Below, piece after piece: positions 7,432 to 14,785 of a stretch of DNA of 21,758 nucleotides. This DNA comes from DASXTS01 sp036402215 (GTDB taxonomy: Bacteria; Actinomycetota; Actinomycetes; Mycobacteriales; Pseudonocardiaceae): assembly GCA_036402215.1 (NCBI GenBank), contig DASWTI010000164.1:1-21758 (forward strand), in the 5' to 3' direction. Position 1 is the first letter of the stretch; each line of letters opens with the position of its first letter. Under the pieces are notes generated by a model that was not told where the DNA came from, searched no databases, and was given only the letters and a program-made list of their open reading frames with translations. The translations under genes and the position numbers were made by a program.

Positions 7432-7860
7432 ATGTCCTCGAGCAGGATCGCCCCCGCCGAGTGCCAGGTCCACTACCTGGGCAGCTCGGCGGATGTCGCC
7501 GCCCTGCGCCGCTCGTTGGAGGCGCGGGGCGCGGTGAGCCGGGCGCGGCTCACGCCGACCGTCACGGCGGTCGTGGTGGACGACGGCGTGCCGCCGGACC
7601 ACCCCACGCGGCGGGCCGCCCGCGAGCTGGGCATCGCCGTGTACGGGCCGGCCGAGGCGATGGACCGGCTGCTGACCCTGCAGCCGCCGCAGCCGCCGCG
7701 ACAGACGCGGACCACGCCGCTGCCGGTGGCGAGCACCCCGCTCATCACCGTGACGGTGCTGGTGCTGCTCGGCGTGGTCGTGCTGCTCGGCATGACCGGC
7801 ATGTTCACCGACGCGGAGCCCGCCGGGCACAGCACCACCATCCAGCAGGACGTCCCGTAG
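7432..7860 (+). CDS. Small BRCT-like protein with one C-terminal membrane helix
   Basis: 142 residues from the ATG at 7432, which has a good GGAGG ribosome site (7423-7427). The earlier in-frame GTG at 7405 would include that site and is less likely. Residues of about 10-80 have an alternating beta/alpha pattern (VHYLG, a helix ending in SLEARGA, a VTAVVVDD strand, then ARELGIAVYGP) that resembles a BRCT fold, the phosphopeptide or DNA-end binding module of ligases and checkpoint proteins. A Pro/Arg/Thr-rich linker leads to a hydrophobic segment at about 103-123 and a short polar tail. With the positive linker on the N-terminal side, the BRCT-like domain would face the cytoplasm. I know no function for this architecture. 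It converges on ogt. Confidence 0.7.
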   Translation: MSSSRIAPAECQVHYLGSSADVAALRRSLEARGAVSRARLTPTVTAVVVDDGVPPDHPTRRAARELGIAVYGPAEAMDRLLTLQPPQPPRQTRTTPLPVASTPLITVTVLVLLGVVVLLGMTGMFTDAEPAGHSTTIQQDVP

Positions 7861-7937
7861 TTCGTCGGAGGCCGGGCGCCGCCGGGAACGGCGAGCAGCG
7901 GCGCGGCGGAAACCCCGGCACCGCGGGCGGCCGGGCG

Positions 7938-8459
7938 TCAGAACAGCGTGGCGGGCAGGCGGCCCTCGTGGCGCAGCAGGACCTCCTTGCGCCAGACCGC
8001 GCCGCCGAAGCCGCCGAGCGAGCCGTCCGACATGATCACCCGGTGGCACGGCACGATGACCGGCCACGGGTTCGCGTTGAGGATCTGGCCGGCCACGCGG
8101 GCCGGCAGCTCGTCGGCGATCCCCGCCGCCGCGGCCAGCTCGCCGTAGCTCACCGTCCGGCCGTACGGCGCGATCCGCAGCAACGTCCGCAGCACGTGCC
8201 CCGGCAGGGCCTCCAGCCGCTCCCAGTCCGGCTCCACGGTGAACGTCTCGCGGGTGCCGGCGAAGTACTCGGCCAGCTCCGTGGCGGCCCGGGAGGCCAG
8301 CTCACCGGCGGCCGTGCCGGGTGCCGGGCGGGGCACCGCGTCCTCGTCGCCCATGCGCACCCGGCGCACGCCGGCCTCGCCGTCCACGCGGACCGAGAGC
8401 GGGCCGATCGGCGAGTCCACCACCACGACGGCGCGCGCCGGGGCCGTCACCTCAGACAC
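7938..8459 (-). CDS. ogt: Methylated-DNA--protein-cysteine S-methyltransferase (Ogt/MGMT)
   Basis: Suicide repair protein that transfers alkyl groups from O6-alkylguanine (and O4-alkylthymine) in DNA to its own cysteine. It has 173 residues, a normal length. The N-terminal alpha/beta domain starts with VVVVDSPIGPLSVRV. The DNA-binding domain has the YGRTVSYGELA helix-turn-helix entry, the Arg finger at about residue 121 in the ARVAGQILNANP helix, and the active-site motif VPCHRVI with acceptor Cys138. The SDGSLGGFGG loop and the WRKEVLL helix complete the family signature. The GTG start overlaps the preceding GAF-ANTAR stop by 8 nt (GTGTCTGA), so translation is probably coupled. It is the last gene of the clamp/ANTAR/ogt operon. 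No Ada-type regulator is fused. Confidence 0.94.
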   Translation of the reverse strand: MSEVTAPARAVVVVDSPIGPLSVRVDGEAGVRRVRMGDEDAVPRPAPGTAAGELASRAATELAEYFAGTRETFTVEPDWERLEALPGHVLRTLLRIAPYGRTVSYGELAAAAGIADELPARVAGQILNANPWPVIVPCHRVIMSDGSLGGFGGAVWRKEVLLRHEGRLPATLF

Positions 8460-9234
8460 GCAGGCTCACCGGGCGGCCGGCGGCCGCCGCGGCCACCACG
8501 TCCATGGCGATCTGGCGCAGCTTGCGGTTCTCCGCCTGCGAGGTGCGGCGCAGCAGGTCGAACGCCTGGTCGGCGTTCACCGAGCGCACCGCCATCACCA
8601 CGCCCTTGGCCTGCTCGATCACCGCGCGGCTGGCCATGGCCGTCTCCAGCTGGGCGGACAACGCCTTGGCGCTCTGGTACATCCGCGAGTTCGCCACCGC
8701 CACCGCGGCCTGCCCCGCGAACAGCACTACCACCGCCTCGTCGAGCGCCTCGAAGCCGTGCGGCTCGGTGGAGTACAGGTTGAGCGAACCGATGCCCTCG
8801 GAGCGGACCAGCAGCGGCGCCGCCAGGAACGACTTGACGCCGGCCTCGGCCGCGGCCATGGCGAACTCGGGGTAGCGCTCGATCGCCTCCTGCACCCTGA
8901 CCCGCTGCACGATGCGGGTGCGGTACGCCTCCAGGCAGGGACCGTCGCCCACCTTGTACTGGGCGATGTCCACGGCGAGCGTGCGCCGGTCGGTGGCCGC
9001 GGCGGTCATCGGCTCGTCGCCGGCCACCAGGGTCACGCCGGCCGAGTCGCAGTCCGGGATGGAACGGACCGCCAGCCGCGCCACGCGGTCGAGCATGCCG
9101 GGCAGATCGTCCTCGTCGACGAGCAACGAGGCGAGCTCGGCCATTGCCGCGGTCAGCTCGTCGGTGAAGTCAATCTCCGTCACCAACGCACGGTAGACGG
9201 CAGCGGACCGCGTGCGCCAGGAGACGTCAGCCAC
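8452..9234 (-). CDS. GAF-ANTAR antitermination regulator
   Basis: 260 residues. A GAF sensor domain spans about residues 40-185 (DSAGVTLV near 63, VGDGPCLEA near 115, FLAAPLLV near 155, then GSLNLYS). An ANTAR domain at about 195-250 has the ALSAQLETAMASRAVIEQAKGVVMA helix and the LRRTSQ and RKLRQIA elements. ANTAR proteins bind paired hairpins in nascent RNA and prevent termination. The GAF domain presumably senses a small ligand or redox state. The frame starts at a GTG overlapping the dnaN stop by 8 nt (GTGGCTGA). An internal start near Met30 would also fit the domain, but the overlap argues for the upstream one. Sandwiched between a sliding clamp and a DNA repair gene, it may tune expression of its own operon in response to stress. 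Confidence 0.9.
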   Translation of the reverse strand: MADVSWRTRSAAVYRALVTEIDFTDELTAAMAELASLLVDEDDLPGMLDRVARLAVRSIPDCDSAGVTLVAGDEPMTAAATDRRTLAVDIAQYKVGDGPCLEAYRTRIVQRVRVQEAIERYPEFAMAAAEAGVKSFLAAPLLVRSEGIGSLNLYSTEPHGFEALDEAVVVLFAGQAAVAVANSRMYQSAKALSAQLETAMASRAVIEQAKGVVMAVRSVNADQAFDLLRRTSQAENRKLRQIAMDVVAAAAAGRPVSLRV

Positions 9235-10360
9235 GCAGCCGCATGGACATCACGAGGTACCGATAGGTCTCCTCACCGCGGGTGTCCGTCTCGTCATCGG
9301 GGTCGTACACCGGCGTGATCACCGTCGGCCGGGTGCCCGTGGTGAACGACATCCGCACCCGCGGCGTGTGGATCGCGTTGAGGCCGTCGAGCAGGTACCC
9401 GGCGTTGAAGCCGATGGTGAGGTCGTCGCCCACCACGTGCGCCGGCAGCTCCTCGTCCGCGCTCGACTCGTCCTCGGCCTGCGCGGACAGCGCCACCTGG
9501 CCGTCGGAGAACACCAGCCGCACCGGGGCGAAGCGCTGCGCCACCAGCGACACACGCCGCAGGCCCTCGATGAGCGCGGAGGTCTCCAGCTCGGCGGTGG
9601 TCGCGGACTCCGCGGGCCAGAGCGACTCGAACTTCGGGAAGTCGCCGTCGAGCAGCCGCGTCATGCTGGTGCGGCCGCCGGCGTTCAGCCCGACGAAGCC
9701 GGTGTCGCCGCCCATCGCCAGCTCGATCTCGCTGGTGCCGCCGAGCGACTTGGCCGCCTCCGCGAGCGTCTTGGCCGGGATGACGAGCGTGTTGGTGCCG
9801 CCGTCGCCGGCCGAGGTCCACGGCACCACGCGCTCGGCCAGCCGATAGCGGTCGGTGGCGGCGAGCACCAGGCGCTCCGGCTCGATGAGCATCCGGACGC
9901 CGGTGAGCATGGGCAGCGTCTCGTCCTTGCTGGCCGCCGTGGTCACCTGCGACACCGCGGACGCGAACACGTCGGAGGCCACCACGCCGGAGCGCGGCGG
10001 CAGGTCCGGCACCGCGGGGTAGTCCTCGACCTGCATGAGCGGCAGCGCGAACCGGGAGGCGCCGCACCGCACCGACAGCCGGTTGCCGTCCACGGCGACC
10101 CGGACGTCCTTCGGCGGCAGCGCGCGGGCGATCTCGGCGAGCAGCCGCCCGGACACCAGCACCCGGCCGCCGGCCTTGTCGGTGACCGGCACCTCGATGC
10201 GGTTGGCCACCTCGAAGTCGAAGCCGGTGACGCTCAGCGCGCCGTCGGCGACCTCCATCAGCACACCGGCCGTCACGGGCACCACCGGCCGGGACGGCAA
10301 CCCCCGTGCGGTCCACGCCACGGCATCGGCGAACGCGTCGCGATCGAGTTCGAACTCCAC
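9227..10360 (-). CDS. dnaN: DNA polymerase III sliding clamp (beta) paralogue
   Basis: Ring-forming processivity clamp that tethers polymerases to DNA. It has 377 residues with three repeated clamp domains: about 1-118, 122-245 and 250-377. Recognisable segments are SRPVVPVTAGVLMEV, GRVLVSGRLLAEIARALP, ETLPMLTGVRM, LAATDRYRLAER, RLLDGDFPKF, and FNAGYLLDGLNAI. The C-terminus reads YLVMSMRLRG. The peptide-binding MPMRL motif of the E. coli clamp is here MSMRL, with Ser in place of Pro and two extra residues. No dnaA, recF or gyrB is next to it, so this is probably a second clamp rather than the housekeeping one at oriC. The GTG start is preceded by an AAGGGG-like ribosome site. It diverges from dinB with a 126-nt gap and leads a three-gene operon. 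Confidence 0.9.
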   Translation of the reverse strand: MEFELDRDAFADAVAWTARGLPSRPVVPVTAGVLMEVADGALSVTGFDFEVANRIEVPVTDKAGGRVLVSGRLLAEIARALPPKDVRVAVDGNRLSVRCGASRFALPLMQVEDYPAVPDLPPRSGVVASDVFASAVSQVTTAASKDETLPMLTGVRMLIEPERLVLAATDRYRLAERVVPWTSAGDGGTNTLVIPAKTLAEAAKSLGGTSEIELAMGGDTGFVGLNAGGRTSMTRLLDGDFPKFESLWPAESATTAELETSALIEGLRRVSLVAQRFAPVRLVFSDGQVALSAQAEDESSADEELPAHVVGDDLTIGFNAGYLLDGLNAIHTPRVRMSFTTGTRPTVITPVYDPDDETDTRGEETYRYLVMSMRLRG

Positions 10361-10398
10361 GTGCCGCCACCCCTTACGTGCGAGGAAATCAGGCCGTG

Positions 10399-10404
10399 AG
10401 CCTA
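10399..10404 (-). promoter_or_regulatory. Candidate -10 of the dnaN-ANTAR-ogt operon
   Basis: On the minus strand TAGGCT fits the TANNNT -10 pattern and lies 38 nt upstream of the dnaN GTG, leaving room for a short leader with an AAGGGG ribosome site. No convincing -35 was found at the usual spacing. Confidence 0.4.
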
Positions 10405-10473
10405 CCGAGTGGGACCGTCAGTGCTCGCGGGAGCCGCTCCATCGGGGACACCGGACGCGCTGGTGATCGGCTG

Positions 10474-10489
10474 TACGGTGCGTGCTGTG
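10474..10489 (+). promoter_or_regulatory. Predicted leaderless -10 element for dinB
   Basis: TACGGT (10474-10479) followed by 7 nt and GTG (10487) matches the TANNNT-N7-start geometry of leaderless actinobacterial genes. It supports the GTG at 10487 over the in-frame GTG at 10478, which overlaps the motif. Confidence 0.45.
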
Positions 10490-11860
10490 CGGTGGGTGCT
10501 GCACCTGGACATGGACGCCTTCTACGCCTCGGTCGAACAACTGACCCGGCCCACGCTGCGCGGCCGCCCGGTGCTCGTGGGCGGGCTGGGTCCGCGGGCC
10601 GTGGTGGCCGCCGCGAGCTACGAGGCGCGGGCCTACGGGGCGCGCTCCGCCATGTCCATGGCCCAGGCGCGGCGGATGTGCCCACCGGCCGTCGTGCTGC
10701 CGCCGCGGTTCGGGCTCTACCACGTGTGCAGCGACCGGGTGTTCGACGTGCTGCGCGGCGTCTCGCCGGTGCTGGAGCCGCTGTCGCTGGACGAGGCGTT
10801 CATGGAGCCGCCCGCGCTGGCCGGGCGGTCCGCGTCGGAGGTGGAGTCGGCGTGCGAGCGGCTGCGGGCCGACGTGCGGGCCGCCGTGGGACTGCCGTGC
10901 TCGGTGGGCGCCGGCTCCGGCAAGCAGCTCGCCAAGATCGCCTCGGAGCTGGCGAAGCCGGACGGGCACCGCGTGGTGCCGCACGGCGCGGAGGCCGCGA
11001 CGCTGGCGCCGTTGCCGGTGCGCGCGCTGTGGGGCATCGGGCCGGTGGCCGAGGGGCGGCTGCGCAAGGTCGGGGTGACGACCATCGGTGAGCTGGCCGC
11101 GCAGGACGTGCGGGACACCGTGGAACTGCTCGGCGAGACCATCGGCACGTCGCTGCACCGGCTGGCGCTGGGCATCGACGACCGGCCGGTGGCGCCGCGC
11201 TCCGACGTGCGTTCGATCAGCGCGGAGTCCACGTTCGACATCGACCTGGCCGACCTCGGCTCGATCGACGGCGCGGTGACGGCGATGGCGACGTCCGCGC
11301 ACCGCCGCCTGGTGGACGCGGCGCGCGCCGCCCGCACGGTGACGGTGAAGGTGCGCGGCGGCGACTTCTCGCTGGTCACCCGGTCCGAGTCGCTGCCGGC
11401 CGGCACCACGGACCTGGGCACGCTGGTCGGCATGGCGCGGCGGCTGGTGCGGACGGCGCTGCCGCCGACCGGGGTGCGGCTGATCGGCGTCGCCTACAGC
11501 GGGCTGGACGGCTCGGAGCAGGAGGCGTTGTTCGGGTTGGACGACGCCCCGGACCAGCCGGCCGCGGTCCCGCTGCCGGAGCCGGCGCCGCTCGCCTCCG
11601 CGGCGGTGCCGGATGTGTCCGGGGTGGCGCCGGTCGTCCCCGCCACGGCACCGGACGGGTCCTCCGTGCCGTCGTGGCGACCCGGGGACGACGTGACGCA
11701 CGCCGAGCACGGACACGGCTGGGTGCAGGGCGCCGGTATCGGCCGGGTGACCGTGCGGTTCGAGACGCGGTGGACCGGGCCGGGGCGGGCCCTGACGTTC
11801 CCGGTGGACGACCCGGCGCTCGCCCGAGCCGACCCGGTGGGCTCGCTGGACGTGCCCTAG
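10487..11860 (+). CDS. dinB: DNA polymerase IV (Y-family, DinB)
   Basis: Error-prone translesion polymerase. From the GTG at 10487 it has 457 residues. The first catalytic motif LHLDMDAFYASVEQ gives metal ligands Asp8 and Asp10. SLDEAF gives Asp102 and Glu103. The thumb helix-hairpin-helix follows SVGAGSGKQLAKIASELAKPDGH, and the little finger ends near residue 340. A clean clamp-binding peptide QEALF is at residues 345-349 (11519-11533). After a Pro/Ala/Val linker there is a C-terminal extension (about 405-455, with DDVTHAEHGHGWVQG) that I recall as common in actinobacterial Pol IV. It is divergent from a sliding-clamp paralogue, which suggests the two may work together. No LexA-type box was found in the gap. 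Confidence 0.93.
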   Translation: MRWVLHLDMDAFYASVEQLTRPTLRGRPVLVGGLGPRAVVAAASYEARAYGARSAMSMAQARRMCPPAVVLPPRFGLYHVCSDRVFDVLRGVSPVLEPLSLDEAFMEPPALAGRSASEVESACERLRADVRAAVGLPCSVGAGSGKQLAKIASELAKPDGHRVVPHGAEAATLAPLPVRALWGIGPVAEGRLRKVGVTTIGELAAQDVRDTVELLGETIGTSLHRLALGIDDRPVAPRSDVRSISAESTFDIDLADLGSIDGAVTAMATSAHRRLVDAARAARTVTVKVRGGDFSLVTRSESLPAGTTDLGTLVGMARRLVRTALPPTGVRLIGVAYSGLDGSEQEALFGLDDAPDQPAAVPLPEPAPLASAAVPDVSGVAPVVPATAPDGSSVPSWRPGDDVTHAEHGHGWVQGAGIGRVTVRFETRWTGPGRALTFPVDDPALARADPVGSLDVP

Positions 11861-11873
11861 CCTCGCGGGCATG
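11858..11873 (+). promoter_or_regulatory. Predicted leaderless -10 element for the MBL hydrolase
   Basis: TAGCCT (11858-11863), then 7 nt, then ATG at 11871. The first three bases of the hexamer are the TAG stop codon of dinB, so the promoter overlaps the end of the upstream gene. This is near-ideal leaderless geometry and implies that the hydrolase is transcribed separately from dinB. Confidence 0.5.
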
Positions 11874-12482
11874 AGCGCGGTCCGGATCGACAACGTGGTG
11901 ACCTCCGGCGTCTTCGAACTCGACGGCGGCCGGTGGGAGGTGGACAACAACGTGTGGCTCGTCGGCACCGACGAGCACGTCGTGGTCATCGACGCGGCGC
12001 ACGACGCGGAGGCCATCCTGACCGGCATCGGCGGCCGCGACGTCACCGCGATCATCTGCACCCACGCGCACAACGACCACATCAACGCGGTCGGCGACCT
12101 GTGGGACGCCACCCGCGCGCCGGTCTGGCTGCACCCGGCCGACCGGATGCTGTGGGACGTCGTGTACCCCGAGGCCGGGCCGGACCGCGAGCTGGGCGAC
12201 GGCGACGCGTTCGACCTGGGCGGTGCCACGCTCACCGCCGTCCACACCCCCGGGCACACGCCGGGCAGCACGTGTCTCTACTCGGCGGACCTGGGCACGG
12301 TGTTCACCGGCGACACGCTGTTCTGCGGCGGCCCCGGCGCCACCGGCCGGTCGTTCTCCGACCATCCGGCGATCCTGCGCTCGATCACGTCGCGGCTGCT
12401 CACGCTGCCGGGGGCGACGGTGGTGCGCACCGGCCACGGCGAGACCACCACGATCGACGCCGAGCGCGGCAACATCCGCTGA
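11871..12482 (+). CDS. MBL-fold metallo-hydrolase (glyoxalase II-like, MscR-associated type)
   Basis: 203-residue cytoplasmic metallo-beta-lactamase-fold hydrolase with a dinuclear metal site: THAHNDH (His65, His67, Asp69, His70), His129 in HTPGHTPGS, Asp148 in FTGDTLF and His189 in TGHGE. The overall sequence, including EVDNNVWLV near the start and GGPGATGRSFSDHP after the metal site, matches the family found beside the S-nitrosomycothiol/formaldehyde reductase gene mscR in mycobacteria (Rv2260-like). Those are thought to act on mycothiol thioesters or conjugates. No mscR is seen in this window, and the C-terminus is slightly short compared with what I recall. It is probably expressed from its own leaderless promoter and converges on the response regulator gene. 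Confidence 0.88.
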   Translation: MSAVRIDNVVTSGVFELDGGRWEVDNNVWLVGTDEHVVVIDAAHDAEAILTGIGGRDVTAIICTHAHNDHINAVGDLWDATRAPVWLHPADRMLWDVVYPEAGPDRELGDGDAFDLGGATLTAVHTPGHTPGSTCLYSADLGTVFTGDTLFCGGPGATGRSFSDHPAILRSITSRLLTLPGATVVRTGHGETTTIDAERGNIR

Positions 12483-12516
12483 GGCCGCCGGCGCGCGGTG
12501 TTCGGCGCGCCGCCTC
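12481..12516. terminator. Bidirectional GC-hairpin terminator
   Basis: An 8-bp stem, CGGCGCGC (12489-12496) with GCGCGCCG (12505-12512), has an 8-nt loop. It continues across a 4-nt bulge with GAGG (12481-12484) and CCTC (12513-12516). The hairpin reaches into the stop codons of both convergent genes. No T-tract is present, which is common in actinobacteria. Confidence 0.6.
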
Positions 12517-13162
12517 AGTCGTCCAGGCCCTGCTCGATGGCGTAGCGGGCGAGCTCCACGCGGTTGTGCAGCTGGAGCTTGTTCAACGTCGACTGCACGT
12601 GGTTCTCCACGGTCCGCGGCGAGAGCACCAGCCGCTGCGCGATCTGCCGTGAGGTGAGGCCCTTGGCCACCAGGCGCAGCACCTCGGTCTCGCGCTCGGT
12701 GAGCCGCGGCGCGCCCGCGTCACCCTCGGTGCGGCGGTACTCGCCGAGCACCAGGCCGGCCAGGCCCGCGGTGAACACGGCGTGCCCGGCGGCGGTGCGG
12801 CGCACGGCGTCCACCAGCTCGGCCACCGACGCGGACTTGAGCAGGTAGCCGCGGGCGCCGGCCTTCACGGCGGCCAGCACGTCGGCGTGCTCGCCGGACG
12901 CCGACAGCACCAGCACCCGGGTGTCCGGCAGCGCCGCGGTGATCGCCCCGGTGGCGGTGACGCCGGAGGTGGCGCCGAGCTGCAGGTCCATCAGCACCAC
13001 GTCCGGCCGCACGGCCCGCGCGATGCGCACCGCCGCGTCACCGTCCGGCGCGGTGGCCACCACGTCGAAGCCGTGCTCACCGAGGTCCCGGGCCACGCCG
13101 TCGCGCCACATCGGGTGGTCGTCGACGATCATCACCCGCGGCGCGTCAGGCTCCGTCGCCAT
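12515..13162 (-). CDS. NarL/LuxR-type response regulator, without a neighbouring kinase
   Basis: 215 residues. The receiver domain (about 1-125) has acidic pair Asp14/Asp15 in VDDHP, the phosphoacceptor Asp59 in VLMDLQLG and Lys109 in YLLKS. The LuxR-type DNA-binding domain (about 148-210) has TERETEVLRLVAKGLTSRQIAQRL and SPRTVENHV. The ATG at 13162 lies within the last codons of the upstream permease gene (17-nt overlap), so the two may be cotranscribed. Such regulators usually have a histidine kinase next to them. None is present here, so the partner must be encoded elsewhere. The linkage to a permease rather than a kinase is the notable point. Confidence 0.92.
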   Translation of the reverse strand: MATEPDAPRVMIVDDHPMWRDGVARDLGEHGFDVVATAPDGDAAVRIARAVRPDVVLMDLQLGATSGVTATGAITAALPDTRVLVLSASGEHADVLAAVKAGARGYLLKSASVAELVDAVRRTAAGHAVFTAGLAGLVLGEYRRTEGDAGAPRLTERETEVLRLVAKGLTSRQIAQRLVLSPRTVENHVQSTLNKLQLHNRVELARYAIEQGLDD

Positions 13163-14486
13163 CGGCCCGCTGCTCGCCGCTCACCGGTTCGGGGGCGCGC
13201 AGGCCGCCCTCGGCGGGTTCGCCACGCCCCTCGCCCGGTGGCGCGGCCTCCTCCGGGTCCGTGGCATCGGTGCCCGCCGAGGGCGCCGGTTGTTCGCGTT
13301 CGCTGATCAGCGAGCGGATGCCGGCGTTCAGCACGGCCACCAGCGGGACCGCGAGCAGCGCGCCCACGATGCCGGCGACGACCACGCCGCCGGCCACCGC
13401 GAGCACCACGGCGAGCGGGTGCAGCGCCACCGCGCGGCCCATCAGGATGGGTTGCAGCACGTGACCCTCGAGCTGCTGCACCGCGATCACGATGGCCAGC
13501 ACGATGAGCGCGGTGACGAAGCCCTTGGTCACCAGCGCGACCAGCACCGCCACCGCGCCGGCCACCACCGCGCCGATAATCGGGATGAAGGCGCTGAGGA
13601 ACACCAGCGCGGCCAGCGGGACGAACAGCGGCACCTGCAGGATCCAGAGCCCGACGCCGATGCCCACCGCGTCCACCACGGCGACCAGGACCGACGCGCG
13701 CACGTAGGCCACCAGCGAGGCGAAGCTGCGCTGGCCCGCCAGGTCGGCGCGGTCGCGGTGCATGCGCGGCACGATGCGGACCAGGAACTTCCAGATGGCC
13801 TTGCCGTCGTACAGGAAGAAGATGAGCGTGAAGAGCGCCAGCAGCGCGCCCGTCACGAAGTGCCCCACGCCGGTCACCGTGGTGAGGGCGCCCGAGGTGA
13901 TCTGCTCCTGGTTCTCGGTGACGGCCTCGGTGATGCTGTCCAGGACGCCGTTGAGGTCGGCCACGGACAGGTTCAGCGGCGGGCCGGTCAGCCAGTCGCG
14001 GATGGTGTTGATGCTCTCGCCGACCTCGCGCCGCAGGTCCGGCAGGCCCGCGATGAACGCCCGCACCACGAACGTCAGCACGCCGCCGACCACCGCGATG
14101 CCGCCGACCAGCACCACCGCGGCCGAGAGCCCCCTCGGCACCCCGCGGTCGCACAACGTGTCGACGGCCGGCGCCAGCATCGCCGCCAGCAGCAGCGCCA
14201 CCGCGACCGGGATGACCACCAGGGAGAGCTGGATGACCAGCCAGCCCACGATGGCGAACGCCCCCGCGATCACCAGCACCCGCCAGCTCAGCGCCGCCGC
14301 CACCCGCACCGGGTACGGCACCTCGCCGTCCGGATTGCGGACCGGCGGCTCGTACGGCACCTCCGCCTTGGCCGCCGTCACCACCGAGGGCGGGAACGGC
14401 ATCGGCGGCCGTGGCGCGGACCGCGCGATCGCCGCCGCCCGCCTGGCCATCAACAGCCGGAGCGCGTCCGGGACGAAGTTCCGCAC
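13146..14486 (-). CDS. AI-2E family permease
   Basis: Multi-pass inner-membrane protein of the AI-2E (TqsA/YdiK) family, often linked to export of signals or to Na+/H+ antiport, with an unproven substrate here. From the GTG at 14486 it has 446 residues. About eight hydrophobic segments follow a charged N-terminus: a pair near residues 55-100, one near 115-135, then a large central loop, one near 215-235, and a cluster from about 275 to 395. The diagnostic segment FIPIIGAVVAGAVAVL and the motif EGHVLQPILMGRAVALHP are present. The C-terminal 50 residues are hydrophilic, rich in Glu, Pro and Gly. An in-frame ATG at 14531 is the alternative start, but the 15 intervening codons are not typical of this genome and TACCGT lies 6 nt before the chosen GTG. 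Confidence 0.85.
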   Translation of the reverse strand: MRNFVPDALRLLMARRAAAIARSAPRPPMPFPPSVVTAAKAEVPYEPPVRNPDGEVPYPVRVAAALSWRVLVIAGAFAIVGWLVIQLSLVVIPVAVALLLAAMLAPAVDTLCDRGVPRGLSAAVVLVGGIAVVGGVLTFVVRAFIAGLPDLRREVGESINTIRDWLTGPPLNLSVADLNGVLDSITEAVTENQEQITSGALTTVTGVGHFVTGALLALFTLIFFLYDGKAIWKFLVRIVPRMHRDRADLAGQRSFASLVAYVRASVLVAVVDAVGIGVGLWILQVPLFVPLAALVFLSAFIPIIGAVVAGAVAVLVALVTKGFVTALIVLAIVIAVQQLEGHVLQPILMGRAVALHPLAVVLAVAGGVVVAGIVGALLAVPLVAVLNAGIRSLISEREQPAPSAGTDATDPEEAAPPGEGRGEPAEGGLRAPEPVSGEQRADGDGA

Positions 14487-14492
14487 CCGTGC

Positions 14493-14498
14493 ACGGTA
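14493..14498 (-). promoter_or_regulatory. Candidate -10 for the AI-2E permease
   Basis: On the minus strand TACCGT is followed by 6 nt and GTG (14486), another TANNNT-start arrangement consistent with a leaderless transcript. It competes with the upstream ATG at 14531, in which case it would be coding sequence. Confidence 0.3.
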
Positions 14499-14633
14499 GC
14501 GCGCAGGCCCCTGACCAGCCGTCTGATTCATCGCAGCCCGCCGATCCCCCGCCGAGCTCCCCTTCCCCGACGCATCCCGGCCCCCGACCCCACCCCCGTC
14601 GCCGGCCACCTCCCGGTCCCCTACAGCACCCAG

Positions 14634-14723
14634 GGCACCGGACGCCTCCCGGGCACCCGACGCCTCCCGGGCACCCGACGCCTCCCGGCCGCCGGACGCC
14701 TCCCGGCCGCCGGACGCCCACAC
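14634..14723. repeat. 18-bp tandem repeats
   Basis: Four full units of GGCACCCGACGCCTCCCG and variants lie at 14634-14651, 14652-14669, 14670-14687 and 14688-14705, with a decayed fifth to about 14723. Units 2 and 3 are identical. Unit 4 changes the first half to GCCGCCGG. The array sits in the C-rich spacer between the permease and the solenoid-protein gene. Confidence 0.85.
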
Positions 14724-14785
14724 CGACCACCGCATCCCCACCCGGCGCAGCCCGTCCCGCCCCACGTTCCTCCCACCACTCACGT

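Noticed and set aside
10346..10357. GAGTTCGAACTC palindrome as a LexA box for dnaN/dinB
   Set aside because: It is made by the first codons of dnaN and lacks the actinobacterial LexA layout of TCGAAC, four bases, GTTCGA.
9227..10360. dnaN taken as a marker of oriC
   Set aside because: dnaA, recF, gyrB and rpmH are all absent from its surroundings and the next genes are dinB, an ANTAR gene and ogt, so this looks like a second clamp.
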